64,000 nucleotides of DNA. Source: Bacteroidaceae bacterium (lineage in GTDB: Bacteria > Bacteroidota > Bacteroidia > Bacteroidales > Bacteroidaceae). Under the pieces are notes generated by a model, which was not told the DNA's origin, searched no databases, and was given only the letters and a program-made list of their open reading frames with translations. The translations under genes and the position numbers were made by a program. Shown piece by piece: positions 46,050-54,824 of the stretch; within the stretch, counting starts at the first letter, position 1, and each line of letters begins with the position of its first letter. Location of the stretch: positions 30,824 through 94,823 of the forward strand of contig JAFWAX010000065.1 in the NCBI GenBank assembly GCA_017507385.1. The letters run 5' to 3'.

Positions 46050-47711
46050 TTATTCGAAAACAAGTTCCTCCAATGTGCAGAGCGATTGCTCTTTTGTTTC
46101 AGATGAAAACTTGAGGAAGATGGCGTGTACGCCTGTCAGCTGTGTGTGGTCTGTGATTTCTGCTGTAAGTTCTGTCGATGCCTTAGGCATGCTGGAAGTC
46201 AGTTTGATCGAGCCAATCATCTTGCCTCCTTGTGATGTCCATGGGCGGTCTGCCATAATTTCGATTGTTCCGTCTATTCCTTCGGGAATGAGGCGGAGAC
46301 GCAACTGCAGCTGGTCGGTCAGCTGTGGTGGCATGAAGCGGAAATACTTGTATCCGACAATAGAACCATCGGTATTATTCACCACAAGGTTGGTGTTGTT
46401 GCGGAGGTCATAAGGTGCATCGAACTTGTCGTCGGTGCCATAGCCAGAAGCGACGTATGAACCATAGAAAGTGTTGTTGGGCCATTCGTGAACAGCTGGC
46501 TTAGGACCGGTGTACCAGCAAGCGATGCCCGCAGAGTGACGCTCGAAAGGATTGAGGCCTTCCAGAGAGAATCCGTTGGAGTTGTATTCCCCTTCAGAGA
46601 TTTCCACTTTTCCGCCCTTGCCTTCTTCTACCGTCACGCTGATAGGTGCAACCATGGCTTGGCGTGCATATTCGTCTGTGCCAGTGTGACGATGGTAGAA
46701 CACATACCACTGCCTGTTGATTTCGCAGATGCCGCCATGGGTGTTGCCGTCGATGGTGGCGGAAGCAATCACATTGCCTTGCTCATCGATTTCGCGGCCG
46801 CGTCCGTCGATGATGGTGCCTCCATAGGTGAAAGGACCGAGTGGCTGGTCGCTGTAAGCGTAAGCAAGCGTATAGTTAGATGTGGGAAGGCCGAACTCTC
46901 CGTCTTCGGTGAAGCGGCTATAGATGAATACGTATTTGTCTTTGATTTTGCGGATAGAAGAGGCTTCGAAGAAACGGAATACACCTGGCTGATTTCGTGC
47001 AGAAATCATGTCTTCTACAATCTCTGTTCCTGGCTTCACGGTTGCCATTGTCGTGGGGTCTAATTCCGCTCCGTAAGAACGTTCAAATCCCCAGTAGCCA
47101 TATACGCGGCCGTCGTCGTCAACGAAAACTGCGGGGTCGAAGGCAAGGACACCGTCGGTTTGGTTGGGCTTTTCGCTGTCCCAGTTGCAGACTTCAAAAG
47201 GTCCGTCCGGGCGTGTGCTCTTGGCAATCATGCCATTACGCCCTCCTTCCTGATTGTTAGGATAGAGGTAGTAGGTCTTGTTTCCATCAGCATCGGTCAC
47301 AAAAGTGACATCTGGTGCATAAAGCACATCAGCAAGTCCTTCGGGGTGCAGCAGCTCTCCCTGTGCATTCTTGTCCACTTGGAAGATGACGCCGTCATAT
47401 CGCCAATGATTAAGACTGTCCACCGAAGCTGACCACACAACGAGTTCGCGACCGCAATAGCCTGTAATCATGCTGTCGTGCGAGCCATACACATACACAC
47501 GCTGCTTACCTGGCTGGTCGGGGTCTTCAAACACGTAAGGCTCTCCGTCTGGGATGTGTTCCCAGAGGGGGAGGAATGGGTTGCCGACGGTTGTGAGCTT
47601 GTCGGTCGCGTTTCCACTTTTCTCTGTTGTGCAGGACGTTGTTCCTGTCAGACAGCAGGCTGCCGCAACGAGTAGCCCAGAAAGGCTCAGATTGAATGAG
47701 TGAAAATTCAT
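46050..47711 (-). CDS. GH43 glycosidase with CBM6-like C-terminal domain
   Basis: The 553-residue protein has an N-terminal signal that may be a lipobox (CLTGTTSC). The GH43 propeller shows YVFEDPDQPGKQRVYVYGSHD with the base aspartate, FDPAVFVDDDGRVYGYWG, and the acid glutamate in VFRFFEASSIRKIKDKYVFI (about residue 255). From about 400 a CBM6-like sandwich follows (GYKYFRFMPPQLTDQLQLRL). Family members cleave arabinosyl or xylosyl links. It is convergent with the CE6-GH43 operon and shares the terminator region; it is not obviously linked to the HD-domain gene upstream. No clear promoter was found. Confidence 0.85.
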   Translation of the reverse strand: MNFHSFNLSLSGLLVAAACCLTGTTSCTTEKSGNATDKLTTVGNPFLPLWEHIPDGEPYVFEDPDQPGKQRVYVYGSHDSMITGYCGRELVVWSASVDSLNHWRYDGVIFQVDKNAQGELLHPEGLADVLYAPDVTFVTDADGNKTYYLYPNNQEGGRNGMIAKSTRPDGPFEVCNWDSEKPNQTDGVLAFDPAVFVDDDGRVYGYWGFERSYGAELDPTTMATVKPGTEIVEDMISARNQPGVFRFFEASSIRKIKDKYVFIYSRFTEDGEFGLPTSNYTLAYAYSDQPLGPFTYGGTIIDGRGREIDEQGNVIASATIDGNTHGGICEINRQWYVFYHRHTGTDEYARQAMVAPISVTVEEGKGGKVEISEGEYNSNGFSLEGLNPFERHSAGIACWYTGPKPAVHEWPNNTFYGSYVASGYGTDDKFDAPYDLRNNTNLVVNNTDGSIVGYKYFRFMPPQLTDQLQLRLRLIPEGIDGTIEIMADRPWTSQGGKMIGSIKLTSSMPKASTELTAEITDHTQLTGVHAIFLKFSSETKEQSLCTLEELVFE

Positions 47712-47776
47712 AAGCGGTTTTGTTTTAGGGTTATGATTTAGGATGTACGATAAAAATTCAGGAGGAAATACTTCTT

Positions 47777-48751
47777 TTATTCGCCCCAGATAGGTTTGTC
47801 GAGCGGAGTTTCGAGAAATCTCTTCAGAGATTCTGCAAAGGTGGCGGAATAGTCTGAAACTCTGCCATTTCCAAGTATGTAAGGATTGATATATCGCTTT
47901 TTGGCAATGACGACTTTGGCTTCTGGGTGGTTGCAGCCAGAGAAAATATGGCGCAACTGTTTGAATCGGTTCCAGTCTGCTGTAGCTATGGTGTCGTTGT
48001 TCAAAAGGCTTATGACCTCCTTTTCAGTTCGGTACAGATCTTCTACGTTGAGGATGCCCCGTGCAATGTGTTTCTTCAGCAATTCTGCAAGAAACTGCAT
48101 GGCAAATCTGTCTTCGTCTGCTACATAAATCTGTGAGGTACGAAGTGCTGCAAGGCTGAATTGTTCGGCAATCTCAGGATTGCTGAACATCAGCTCTGTT
48201 TCTCCATCGTCGTTTGTGCCTACAGTAAGATTGTCGAACCAGACTTTTGCTTTTTCGTATGGAGCGATATGGTAGTTGACGATATTCGTCAAAGTATATT
48301 CCAGCCTGTCAGCAGAGAGTTTGGGCGAATCGTTGTCTGCAACAGGATATTGATGGTAGTCTGCAACATCGTTGAGTGTTAGCCCGAATGCCTTGATGGC
48401 AGCCATGATTTCCGAAGAGGCTTCTATGGTGGCGGAAGTGCCGCTTTCGGTTGACTCCTGTTTTATATGGTCGCCATTCAGGAAGTCGATGACGTGGGCA
48501 AAAGTAGGTGTCGAGATGTCGTGCAGGAGTGCCGCAATGGTTTGCTTGGCATCCTGTGTGAATTTCCATACAATCAGTGCGCATCCCACGCTGTGGCTGT
48601 ATCGCGAATAGTCTTTTAGCCCGGCAAATAAGGGGAAAGACGTGTATTCGCATCCACAGTTCATGCCAACGCCTTTCAGCCGCTGCATGGCAGAAGCTGA
48701 AGCGATGGTTTGAACCACGCTTGGAACAGATGGATAGTACATCTGCCACAT
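47777..48751 (-). CDS. HD-domain phosphohydrolase-like protein
   Basis: The 324-residue cytoplasmic protein carries an HD pattern: RYSHSVGCALIVW (first histidine, about residue 53), AALLHDISTPTFAHVIDF (HD at about residue 77) and DRLEYTLTNIVNYH (final aspartate, about 148). HD proteins hydrolyse nucleotides or phosphodiesters; the substrate here is unknown. The C-terminal half is helical. It lies 49 bases downstream of the DUF2795 gene on the same strand. No regulatory site is visible between the two, so they may be co-transcribed. Confidence 0.8.
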   Translation of the reverse strand: MWQMYYPSVPSVVQTIASASAMQRLKGVGMNCGCEYTSFPLFAGLKDYSRYSHSVGCALIVWKFTQDAKQTIAALLHDISTPTFAHVIDFLNGDHIKQESTESGTSATIEASSEIMAAIKAFGLTLNDVADYHQYPVADNDSPKLSADRLEYTLTNIVNYHIAPYEKAKVWFDNLTVGTNDDGETELMFSNPEIAEQFSLAALRTSQIYVADEDRFAMQFLAELLKKHIARGILNVEDLYRTEKEVISLLNNDTIATADWNRFKQLRHIFSGCNHPEAKVVIAKKRYINPYILGNGRVSDYSATFAESLKRFLETPLDKPIWGE

Positions 48752-48800
48752 GAATTCAGTGTCTTTTTTATGCTCTTCCAGAAGGGGGAATCCTTAGTGT

Positions 48801-49022
48801 TTAGTACTCCTCTTCGTCCCAGAGGAAGTCTTCTTTTGAAGGGTAGTCGGGCCAAATCTCTTCGATAGACTCGTAGATATCGCCTTCATCTTCAATTTCT
48901 TCAAGGTTTTCTATCACTTCGAGAGGTGCGCCAGAACGTGTGGCGTAGTCAATCAACTCTTCCTTCGTAGCTGGCCATGGAGCATCTTCAAGTTTGGATG
49001 CAAGTTCAAGTGTCCAATACAT
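48801..49022 (-). CDS. DUF2795 family small acidic protein
   Basis: The 73-residue protein is very acidic (about one third D or E), with WPATKEELIDYATRSGAPLE and a C-terminal YPSKEDFLWDEEEY. This matches the DUF2795 family, a small conserved Bacteroidetes protein of unknown role. A TATCTTTG promoter lies 29 bases upstream of its ATG, and the HD-domain gene follows. Confidence 0.85.
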   Translation of the reverse strand: MYWTLELASKLEDAPWPATKEELIDYATRSGAPLEVIENLEEIEDEGDIYESIEEIWPDYPSKEDFLWDEEEY

Positions 49023-49050
49023 AATTTATATAAAGATTTTGTTTTTTATG

Positions 49051-49058
49051 CAAAGATA
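49051..49058 (-). promoter_or_regulatory. -7 promoter element of the DUF2795 gene (TATCTTTG)
   Basis: Exact consensus on the minus strand, 29 bases before the start codon at 49022. Confidence 0.6.
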
Positions 49059-49147
49059 GTGTAATTCACGTATAAAACAAAATAAAACGATTTTTATTTT
49101 AACGATACTGAATTTATGCCTTTCTCATGCTTGGCGATATTGTAGAG

Positions 49148-49217
49148 AATCGCAGTGCCCCACACCGCTGTGGCGGTGTGGGGCACTGCGAAATGCCGAT
49201 GTGGGGCACTGCGATTT
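49148..49217. repeat. Three-arm palindromic element (one left arm, two right arms), second sequence type
   Basis: Left arm at 49148-49168 (aatcgcagtgccccacaccg and one more base). Right arm R1 at 49173-49190 (gcggtgtggggcactgcg) pairs with it over 18 bp across a 4-base loop. Right arm R2 at 49200-49216 (tgtggggcactgcgatt) pairs with the same left arm over 17 bp. The layout equals that at 24474-24552, but the sequence differs. It lies beyond the 3' end of the adenosyltransferase gene (minus strand). Confidence 0.88.
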
Positions 49218-49271
49218 CGTGTGTGTTCAAGAAAGAATGGTTGGGGCATTCTGTCTCTCCCCGGAGGGCAT

Positions 49272-49841
49272 TTATTGCGTCGATGAGCTTGATGCCGGTG
49301 TCCAGCAAACTTCTGGCTGCTGCTCATCGAGATTGAGTTTTCGGGATAGGACGAAAAAGTAGTCGCTGAGCCGATTGATATAGGCAAGTGCGGAAGGTGA
49401 AATGGCTGTGTTTTCTTTAGCGAGGTTGAGCATGCAGCGTTCTGCACGTCGGCAGATGGTCCGGCAAATGTGGCAGATGGCAGCAGCTCGGCATCCTCCT
49501 GGCAGGATAAAAGAATGCAGCTGTGGCAATTGAGCTGTGATGGCATCAATCAGCTGTTCTATTTCTTGCAGGTCGTTGTCGGTGATGGAACAGGGCACAA
49601 AAGGACGTTCGGGCGATGGCTCTGTTGCCAGATACCCTCCGATAATGAAGAGTATGTTCTGTATGCGTGTCAGGTTCTTCTTGTCGTTTTCGTCTTTGCA
49701 GTAGGTGATGAGCAGCCCTGTCTGGGCATTGAGTTCATCTATTGTGCCGTAAGCTTCGATGCGTGAGCAGGTTTTGCTGACTCTCTGGCCGCTTGCCAGC
49801 GATGTCATGCCTGCATCTCCTGTTTTGGTGTATATTTTCAT
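49272..49841 (-). CDS. PduO-type ATP:cob(I)alamin adenosyltransferase
   Basis: The 189-residue cytoplasmic enzyme makes adenosylcobalamin from cob(I)alamin and ATP. The N-terminal ATP loop reads MKIYTKTGDAGMTSLASGQR, followed by RIEAYGTIDELNAQTG. The conserved helix appears as CHICRTICRRAERCML (about residue 125) and the C-terminal part as INRLSDYFFVLSRKLN. It is the last of three minus-strand genes joined by four-base overlaps. It complements the B12 uptake operon at 5.6-11.2 kb: imported cobalamin would be adenosylated here and could then bind that operon's riboswitch. Confidence 0.92.
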   Translation of the reverse strand: MKIYTKTGDAGMTSLASGQRVSKTCSRIEAYGTIDELNAQTGLLITYCKDENDKKNLTRIQNILFIIGGYLATEPSPERPFVPCSITDNDLQEIEQLIDAITAQLPQLHSFILPGGCRAAAICHICRTICRRAERCMLNLAKENTAISPSALAYINRLSDYFFVLSRKLNLDEQQPEVCWTPASSSSTQ

Positions 49842-50278
49842 AAGAGGTAATTTTGTTTGATGCGTTTAGGGTCGAATGTAACGATGCCGCGGTGCCCGAG
49901 GTCAAAAGTGACGATGGCGTGTGGGTCGTTGACGATGTGTTGCCATAGGGCTGCATTGTGATGGTGGATGTGCTCTATGATAAGTATGGTGGACGGGGTG
50001 GTGTGCTGCAGTGTCTCTTTGTATTGATTTGCAGCTTCTTGCCCCTTCTTTTCAATGATGATGATTGGATGCTCGCGGTAATGGTTTTGGATTCGGAACA
50101 GCTGCTGCTCCTGCCGCGTGTTCAGTTGCTTGTCTTGATAGGCGTAGTAGTGATGCCGTTCGAAAAGCACATCGCGTATGAGTTCGTAAGCCCATGGCGA
50201 ATGTATGCCGAACCCGCGCCGGTGTATCGCTCTTGGCAACGCGGTGAGAATGAGGTGGGTGGTGCGTTGCAAGTTCAT
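49838..50278 (-). CDS. Short methyltransferase-like protein, middle part reduced
   Basis: The 146-residue product opens with RGFGIHSPWAYELIRDVLFE (residues about 20-40), which I associate with a Bacteroidales family annotated as SAM-dependent methyltransferases of around 240 residues. It ends with VTFDLGHRGIVTFDPKRIKQ, also like that family. The central section, including a glycine-rich SAM-binding loop, is not apparent, so catalytic activity is doubtful. It overlaps the histidine kinase gene by four bases on one side and the adenosyltransferase by four on the other. It may be a shortened relict or a family member with another task. Confidence 0.6.
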   Translation of the reverse strand: MNLQRTTHLILTALPRAIHRRGFGIHSPWAYELIRDVLFERHHYYAYQDKQLNTRQEQQLFRIQNHYREHPIIIIEKKGQEAANQYKETLQHTTPSTILIIEHIHHHNAALWQHIVNDPHAIVTFDLGHRGIVTFDPKRIKQNYLL

Positions 50279-52137
50279 GATGAAAACTGATTTTCAGCAA
50301 GCTTTGATTCTGTTTCTTGGGTGCAGGGGTGGTTGGGTACAGTAAAGACAAAGCGTGCCCCTTCAGTATAGTTGGTGTCAAGATAAATGTCGCCTCCAAG
50401 TGCTTGGACAATCAGGTTGCAGACGTAAAGTCCAAGTCCTAATCCTGGGCTGTAGTGGTCAAGCTTCTCGAAATGCTCAAATATTTTTTTTGCTTTGTCT
50501 GCTGGAACGCCTACGCCTGTGTCTGTGACAATGAATTGTATGCCGTTGGAACTGTCGTATTCTGCTTGAAGCGTGATGCTTCCGCTGGTCGTGTTCTTGC
50601 AAGCGTTGGACAGGAGATTCTGAAGCACTTGCCCAACCCTTCTCTTGTCAGTGTGAAGCTTGAGCCCTTCTTTTGAGGGATGATAGATGTATTGAACATT
50701 CTGAGGAAGGAGGTCTCTGGTTGTTTCCATCTTCTCTTGGCAGAGTTGGTCAATGTCGGTGTCTTCAAAGTGGAAGTTGAATGTGCCCACTTCCATGTTG
50801 CTGACGTCGATAATGTCGTCGAGTGTGGAAAGCAGTTGGTTGTTGCTCTCCATGATGTACTCGTTGTAGAGATCTCTTTCCTCTTGTGGCAGGTCGTTTG
50901 ACATGAGCTGGGCAAATCCCATAATGGCATTGAGCGGGGTGCGTATCTCGTGCCGCATATTTTGTATGAACACGTTTTTAATGCGGTCGGCAATGTTGGC
51001 CTGGTCAAGCGCTTTTTGCAGTGCATCGGCTCTTTTCTTCTCTTCAGCATTATTGTTGTTCCGCCATCCTATGTAGAATGCTGCACCGATGGCAAGCGCC
51101 AATAGGGTGAAGATAAGCGAGAGGGAATCTCTCTTCATTTTGTTGGAGCGTGCAATTTGTGCTTGTTGTTCGTTATATTCTCTGTTGATGACAGGGAAGT
51201 TTCGGGCGATTTCGAGCGCAAGACTCCGTGACGGATAGATGTTGGCATCTTCCATTGTACAGATGAGGTACTTGTAGGCGTGGTCGTTGTCGCCTTGCTC
51301 TTGCAGTAATTGTACGAGGTATGGAAGTGCTTGGTAGTCAGTGGTTCCGTTTTTGATGTCTTCTGCAGCAGTTACGGCGAGATAGTAGATGCTGTTGGTG
51401 CTGTCCTGCAACAGTTCGTAAGTGGAAGCCAGCGTGGAACGCAGATATAGATAGTTGGCTCCGTCAGCTTTCCCTAAGTACCGCATTGCGATGTAAAGCG
51501 CTTTGCTGAGGTTCTTTTGGCTCATTTCCCGTGTGGCAAACGTGATGTCCTTGCTGAATCCTTCAGGGTGCAGTATGAGGATGCTGTCGGCATAGGCTTG
51601 TATCCTGTTGTAGTAGGTGCTGTCATCCGTTTGCAGATGGGATGTGTATTCTTCGATTTTCTGATAGTTGCTGAAGCAAGTCCGGTAGTAAAGCAGACGG
51701 GCTTCTTTTGAGAGAGGAGACGGATCCATCTCGTTGGTGATGGCATTGGCTTTGTGGTACAAGCCCATGGTTCCGTAAATTTGCGATTTGTTGAGCTGCA
51801 CCCATGCTTTCAGGTTGATATTGCTGTCGTACTCGTCTGTCTTTTCAATCAATCCAAGCACTTTTAGCGCTCTGTTCCCGTCGGTGTCGTAGAGTTCCCA
51901 ATATAATTTCTGACACATCTCTACATATTCTTCAGGAGGGCAGGTGTTTACTCGCTGCTCTATGCTGTCTGCGCGTACCTTGCGTATGGCTTGGTAGGTT
52001 TTTTTGTTGGCAATAACGCTGTCGAGCATAGCCAAAGCTTCCTTTATCTTCTTTTCGTGCAGGACGTGCTGGGCTGAAGCAGACAAAGGTAAAGCCAATA
52101 AGGCGATAAATGCTATGATGACACGGATGAACCGCAT
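50275..52137 (-). CDS. Membrane-bound sensor histidine kinase with TPR-type sensor region
   Basis: The 620-residue protein has a signal sequence (MRFIRVIIAFIALLALPLSASA), a helical periplasmic region with TPR character (about 25-330) and one transmembrane helix (LIFTLLALAIGAAFYIGW, about 340-358). The HisKA phosphoacceptor is in NMRHEIRTPLNAIMGFAQL (about residue 393). The ATPase domain shows the N box VLQNLLSNACKN, G1 VTDTGVGVP and G2 GLGLGLYVC (about 565). There is no receiver domain and no adjacent regulator gene, so its partner is unknown. The promoter lies at 52185-52192, and the short methyltransferase-like gene overlaps its end. Confidence 0.92.
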   Translation of the reverse strand: MRFIRVIIAFIALLALPLSASAQHVLHEKKIKEALAMLDSVIANKKTYQAIRKVRADSIEQRVNTCPPEEYVEMCQKLYWELYDTDGNRALKVLGLIEKTDEYDSNINLKAWVQLNKSQIYGTMGLYHKANAITNEMDPSPLSKEARLLYYRTCFSNYQKIEEYTSHLQTDDSTYYNRIQAYADSILILHPEGFSKDITFATREMSQKNLSKALYIAMRYLGKADGANYLYLRSTLASTYELLQDSTNSIYYLAVTAAEDIKNGTTDYQALPYLVQLLQEQGDNDHAYKYLICTMEDANIYPSRSLALEIARNFPVINREYNEQQAQIARSNKMKRDSLSLIFTLLALAIGAAFYIGWRNNNNAEEKKRADALQKALDQANIADRIKNVFIQNMRHEIRTPLNAIMGFAQLMSNDLPQEERDLYNEYIMESNNQLLSTLDDIIDVSNMEVGTFNFHFEDTDIDQLCQEKMETTRDLLPQNVQYIYHPSKEGLKLHTDKRRVGQVLQNLLSNACKNTTSGSITLQAEYDSSNGIQFIVTDTGVGVPADKAKKIFEHFEKLDHYSPGLGLGLYVCNLIVQALGGDIYLDTNYTEGARFVFTVPNHPCTQETESKLAENQFSS

Positions 52138-52184
52138 ATAGCTGTGCTTTTTATATAGTTTTTTGTTTTTCGAAGTTTCTTTCG

Positions 52185-52192
52185 CAAATATA
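52185..52192 (-). promoter_or_regulatory. -7 promoter element of the histidine kinase operon (TATATTTG)
   Basis: Minus-strand TATATTTG, 48 bases before the kinase ATG. It is divergent to the birA promoter. Confidence 0.55.
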
Positions 52193-52287
52193 GGTTTTTG
52201 TTTGTTAAAAACGCAAGAAATACATGAGTTTTTGTTGTGAATTTGCTAAAAATGGTTTTTGTGAGACATTTTTATTGCATTTTATGT

Positions 52288-52295
52288 TAACTTTG
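52288..52295 (+). promoter_or_regulatory. -7 promoter element of the birA-queA operon (TAACTTTG)
   Basis: Exact consensus 17 bases before the birA ATG, which implies a very short leader of roughly ten bases. Confidence 0.6.
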
Positions 52296-52311
52296 CAAAA
52301 AAAAACAAGCA

Positions 52312-53091
52312 ATGGAGAACGTCTATCGAATGAACCTTCCTGTGGCAGATTCTACCAATCTTTTTGTTCGTGAAATGTTGGAGGAGCAGCGTTCTGGACA
52401 GGTTGTTTCGCCAGGAGTCCTGCCTGGATTTACACTGGTTGTGGCAGACTACCAGACGGCAGGCCGGGGTCAGCAGGGCAGCTTCTGGGAATCTGAGCGA
52501 GGGAAAAACCTCACGTTTTCGTTGCTGTGCCATCCTGATTTTGTCAAACCGTCTCATCAGTTTCTGCTTTCGCAGTGCATGGCCATCTCTGTCAGGGAAG
52601 CTTTGCTGCGTTATGTGGAGAGCGTAGAGGTGAAGTGGCCGAATGACATTTATGTGAATGACAAGAAAATTAGCGGAACGCTCATAGAGTGCGACTTGCA
52701 AGGAGGACGGATTACAAACTGCATCATTGGCGTTGGTGTCAATGTGAATCAGGAACAGTTCAAGAGTGATGCTCCTAATCCTGTGTCGTTAAGCCAATTG
52801 ATTGGTGTTCAGATGAATCGCGAGGAGGTGCTCAGTGCTATTATCAGCCGTTTTGGATACTATTACGAATTATTGCGCGATGGTAAGGCCGATGAGGTAC
52901 GTCAGATGTACATGAATAGTCTCTATAGACGAGAGGGTAGGCATCGTTATGCAGATGTGCGTGGTGAGTTTATGGCTGAAATTGCAGATGTTGAGCCGAC
53001 TGGGCATTTGCTTCTGCGTTTCGATGATGGCAGAGTGGGGCGCTATGAGTTCAAGGAAGTCCGTTTTGTTTCAGATGCTCAAGTAATATGA
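52312..53091 (+). CDS. birA: Biotin-[acetyl-CoA-carboxylase] ligase
   Basis: BirA attaches biotin to carboxyl carrier proteins. The 259-residue protein lacks an N-terminal DNA-binding domain, so it should not act as a repressor. Catalytic features are VADYQTAGRGQQGSFWESER (residues about 44-63), VKWPNDIYVNDKKISGTLIE (about 105) and IGVGVNVNQ (about 140). The C-terminal SH3-like cap follows. The stop overlaps the queA start by four bases, so the two are translationally coupled. Confidence 0.95.
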   Translation: MENVYRMNLPVADSTNLFVREMLEEQRSGQVVSPGVLPGFTLVVADYQTAGRGQQGSFWESERGKNLTFSLLCHPDFVKPSHQFLLSQCMAISVREALLRYVESVEVKWPNDIYVNDKKISGTLIECDLQGGRITNCIIGVGVNVNQEQFKSDAPNPVSLSQLIGVQMNREEVLSAIISRFGYYYELLRDGKADEVRQMYMNSLYRREGRHRYADVRGEFMAEIADVEPTGHLLLRFDDGRVGRYEFKEVRFVSDAQVI

Positions 53092-54308
53092 TGAATCCCA
53101 AGACGATACATATATCCGATTATTGGTATGATTTGCCAGATGAACGCATTGCAAAGTTTCCGTTAGCTGAGCGTGATGCGAGCAAATTGCTGATTTACAA
53201 TAAAGGAGAGGTAAAAGAAGATGTTTTCACCTCTTTGCCAGCCTATCTCCCTGCTGGTTCATTGATGGTCTTCAATAACACAAAAGTGATTCAGGCTCGT
53301 TTGCACTTTCGCAAGGCTTCGTCCAATGGCGTGTTGGGGGCACTTATCGAAGTGTTCTGCCTCGAACCTTCTGCTCCTCATGATTATCAGCTCAATTTCT
53401 CTCAGAGAGGCCATGTACAGTGGTTTTGTCTGATTGGAAACTTGAAAAAGTGGAAGAGTGGCAAACTCTGTCGAGAGATAGTGATGCCTGATGGCTCAAG
53501 TATTACTTTGTGGTGTGACCGAAAAGAGATTAGTGGAACATCGCATATCGTTGATTTCGAGTGGGATGGTAATTATACATGGGCGGAGGTGCTTGATGCT
53601 ATAGGCGAACTTCCTATTCCTCCCTATCTCAATAGGGAAACGCAGGAGAGCGATAAGCAGACCTATCAAACCGTGTACTCGAAGATAAAAGGCTCAGTGG
53701 CAGCACCTACGGCAGGCCTGCATTTTACAGAGCGTGTTCTCTCGGCTCTCGATGAGGCTGGAATTGCTCGTGAGGAATTGACTCTTCATGTGGGAGCTGG
53801 AACTTTTAAGCCTGTAAAAAGCACGGAGATAGGAGGGCATGATATGCATACCGAGCATATTGCTGTACGTCGTCAGACAATAGAACGCCTGATTGGCTAC
53901 GATGGACACGCTATTGCGGTCGGAACAACAAGTGTTCGTACATTGGAGAGCCTTTACTATATGGGCGTTTTGGCCGCTCAGGGTAAAGAGGATTTGCATG
54001 TGCCTCAGTGGTTCCCTTATGAGTATGATGGCAGTATGACTACGGTTGAAGCATTACAGGCATTGTATTCCTATTTGCTTGATAGGCAGCTTGATGTACT
54101 TCATTCCTCCACACAAATCATTATTGCTCCAGGCTATCGGTATCATGTCGTAACACATGTTGTAACCAATTTCCATCAGCCACAATCCACGTTGCTCCTC
54201 CTTGTGTCGGCTTTTCTGAATGGCGATTGGAAAAAAGTGTATGATTATGCGCTGACACACGATTTTCGTTTTTTGAGTTATGGAGATTCCTCTCTGCTAA
54301 TACCTTGA
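53088..54308 (+). CDS. queA: S-adenosylmethionine:tRNA ribosyltransferase-isomerase
   Basis: QueA makes epoxyqueuosine in tRNA by transferring ribose from SAM. The 406-residue protein shows YDLPDERIAKFPLAERDASKL (read here as the family N-terminus), LMVFNNTKVIQARL (about residue 60), AAPTAGLHFTERVLSALDEAG (about 205), HVGAGTFKPV and VGTTSVRTLES (about 283), and ends FRFLSYGDSSLL. Two ATGs (53088, 53091) are possible starts; the first overlaps the birA stop. The central part is longer than in E. coli, as in other Bacteroidetes. A Nudix gene follows after one base. Confidence 0.93.
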   Translation: MMNPKTIHISDYWYDLPDERIAKFPLAERDASKLLIYNKGEVKEDVFTSLPAYLPAGSLMVFNNTKVIQARLHFRKASSNGVLGALIEVFCLEPSAPHDYQLNFSQRGHVQWFCLIGNLKKWKSGKLCREIVMPDGSSITLWCDRKEISGTSHIVDFEWDGNYTWAEVLDAIGELPIPPYLNRETQESDKQTYQTVYSKIKGSVAAPTAGLHFTERVLSALDEAGIAREELTLHVGAGTFKPVKSTEIGGHDMHTEHIAVRRQTIERLIGYDGHAIAVGTTSVRTLESLYYMGVLAAQGKEDLHVPQWFPYEYDGSMTTVEALQALYSYLLDRQLDVLHSSTQIIIAPGYRYHVVTHVVTNFHQPQSTLLLLVSAFLNGDWKKVYDYALTHDFRFLSYGDSSLLIP

Positions 54309-54309
54309 T

Positions 54310-54819
54310 ATGATGAAAGATAACAGCGAAGAAATGTTCCCCGTTGTTGATGCGGAAGGCAATATCATTGGGGCGGCTACTCGGGCAGAATGTCATGGTG
54401 GCAGCAAACTTTTGCATCCAGTTGTGCATCTTCATGTGTTCAACAGCAAAGGTGAGCTTTATCTGCAGCACCGCCCTGCTTGGAAAGATATCCAGCCCGA
54501 CAAGTGGGATACGGCAGTTGGTGGTCATGTGGATTTGGGCGAGTGTGCAGGAGATGCCTTGAAGCGTGAAGCGCATGAAGAGTTGGGAATCAGCGACTTT
54601 ACTCCAGAGCATATAGAACAATATGTTTTTGAGAGTGAGCGTGAGCGCGAACTGGTCTTTGTCTATAAGACAGTATATGATGGCGAAATAGCTCCTTCTG
54701 ATGAACTGGATGGCGGCCGTTTTTGGAGTATGGCAGATATCAAGGCAAATTTAGGTCAAGGAGTCTTTACGCCCAATTTTGAAAGCGAAATAGAACGAGT
54801 TAAGTTAATAAAAGAATAG
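54310..54819 (+). CDS. Nudix hydrolase
   Basis: The 169-residue protein has a full Nudix box: GGHVDLGECAGDALKREAHE followed by ELGI (about residues 77-100), which fits Gx5Ex7REUxEExGU. The preceding FPVVDAEGNIIGAATRAECH and LHVFNSKGELYLQHRP resemble isopentenyl-diphosphate isomerase-like Nudix proteins (YfcD group), which hydrolyse nucleoside diphosphate derivatives. The substrate is unknown. It begins one base after queA and ends five bases before the tandem esterase gene, so all four plus-strand genes may form one transcript. Confidence 0.9.
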   Translation: MMKDNSEEMFPVVDAEGNIIGAATRAECHGGSKLLHPVVHLHVFNSKGELYLQHRPAWKDIQPDKWDTAVGGHVDLGECAGDALKREAHEELGISDFTPEHIEQYVFESERERELVFVYKTVYDGEIAPSDELDGGRFWSMADIKANLGQGVFTPNFESEIERVKLIKE

Positions 54820-54824
54820 CCTGT

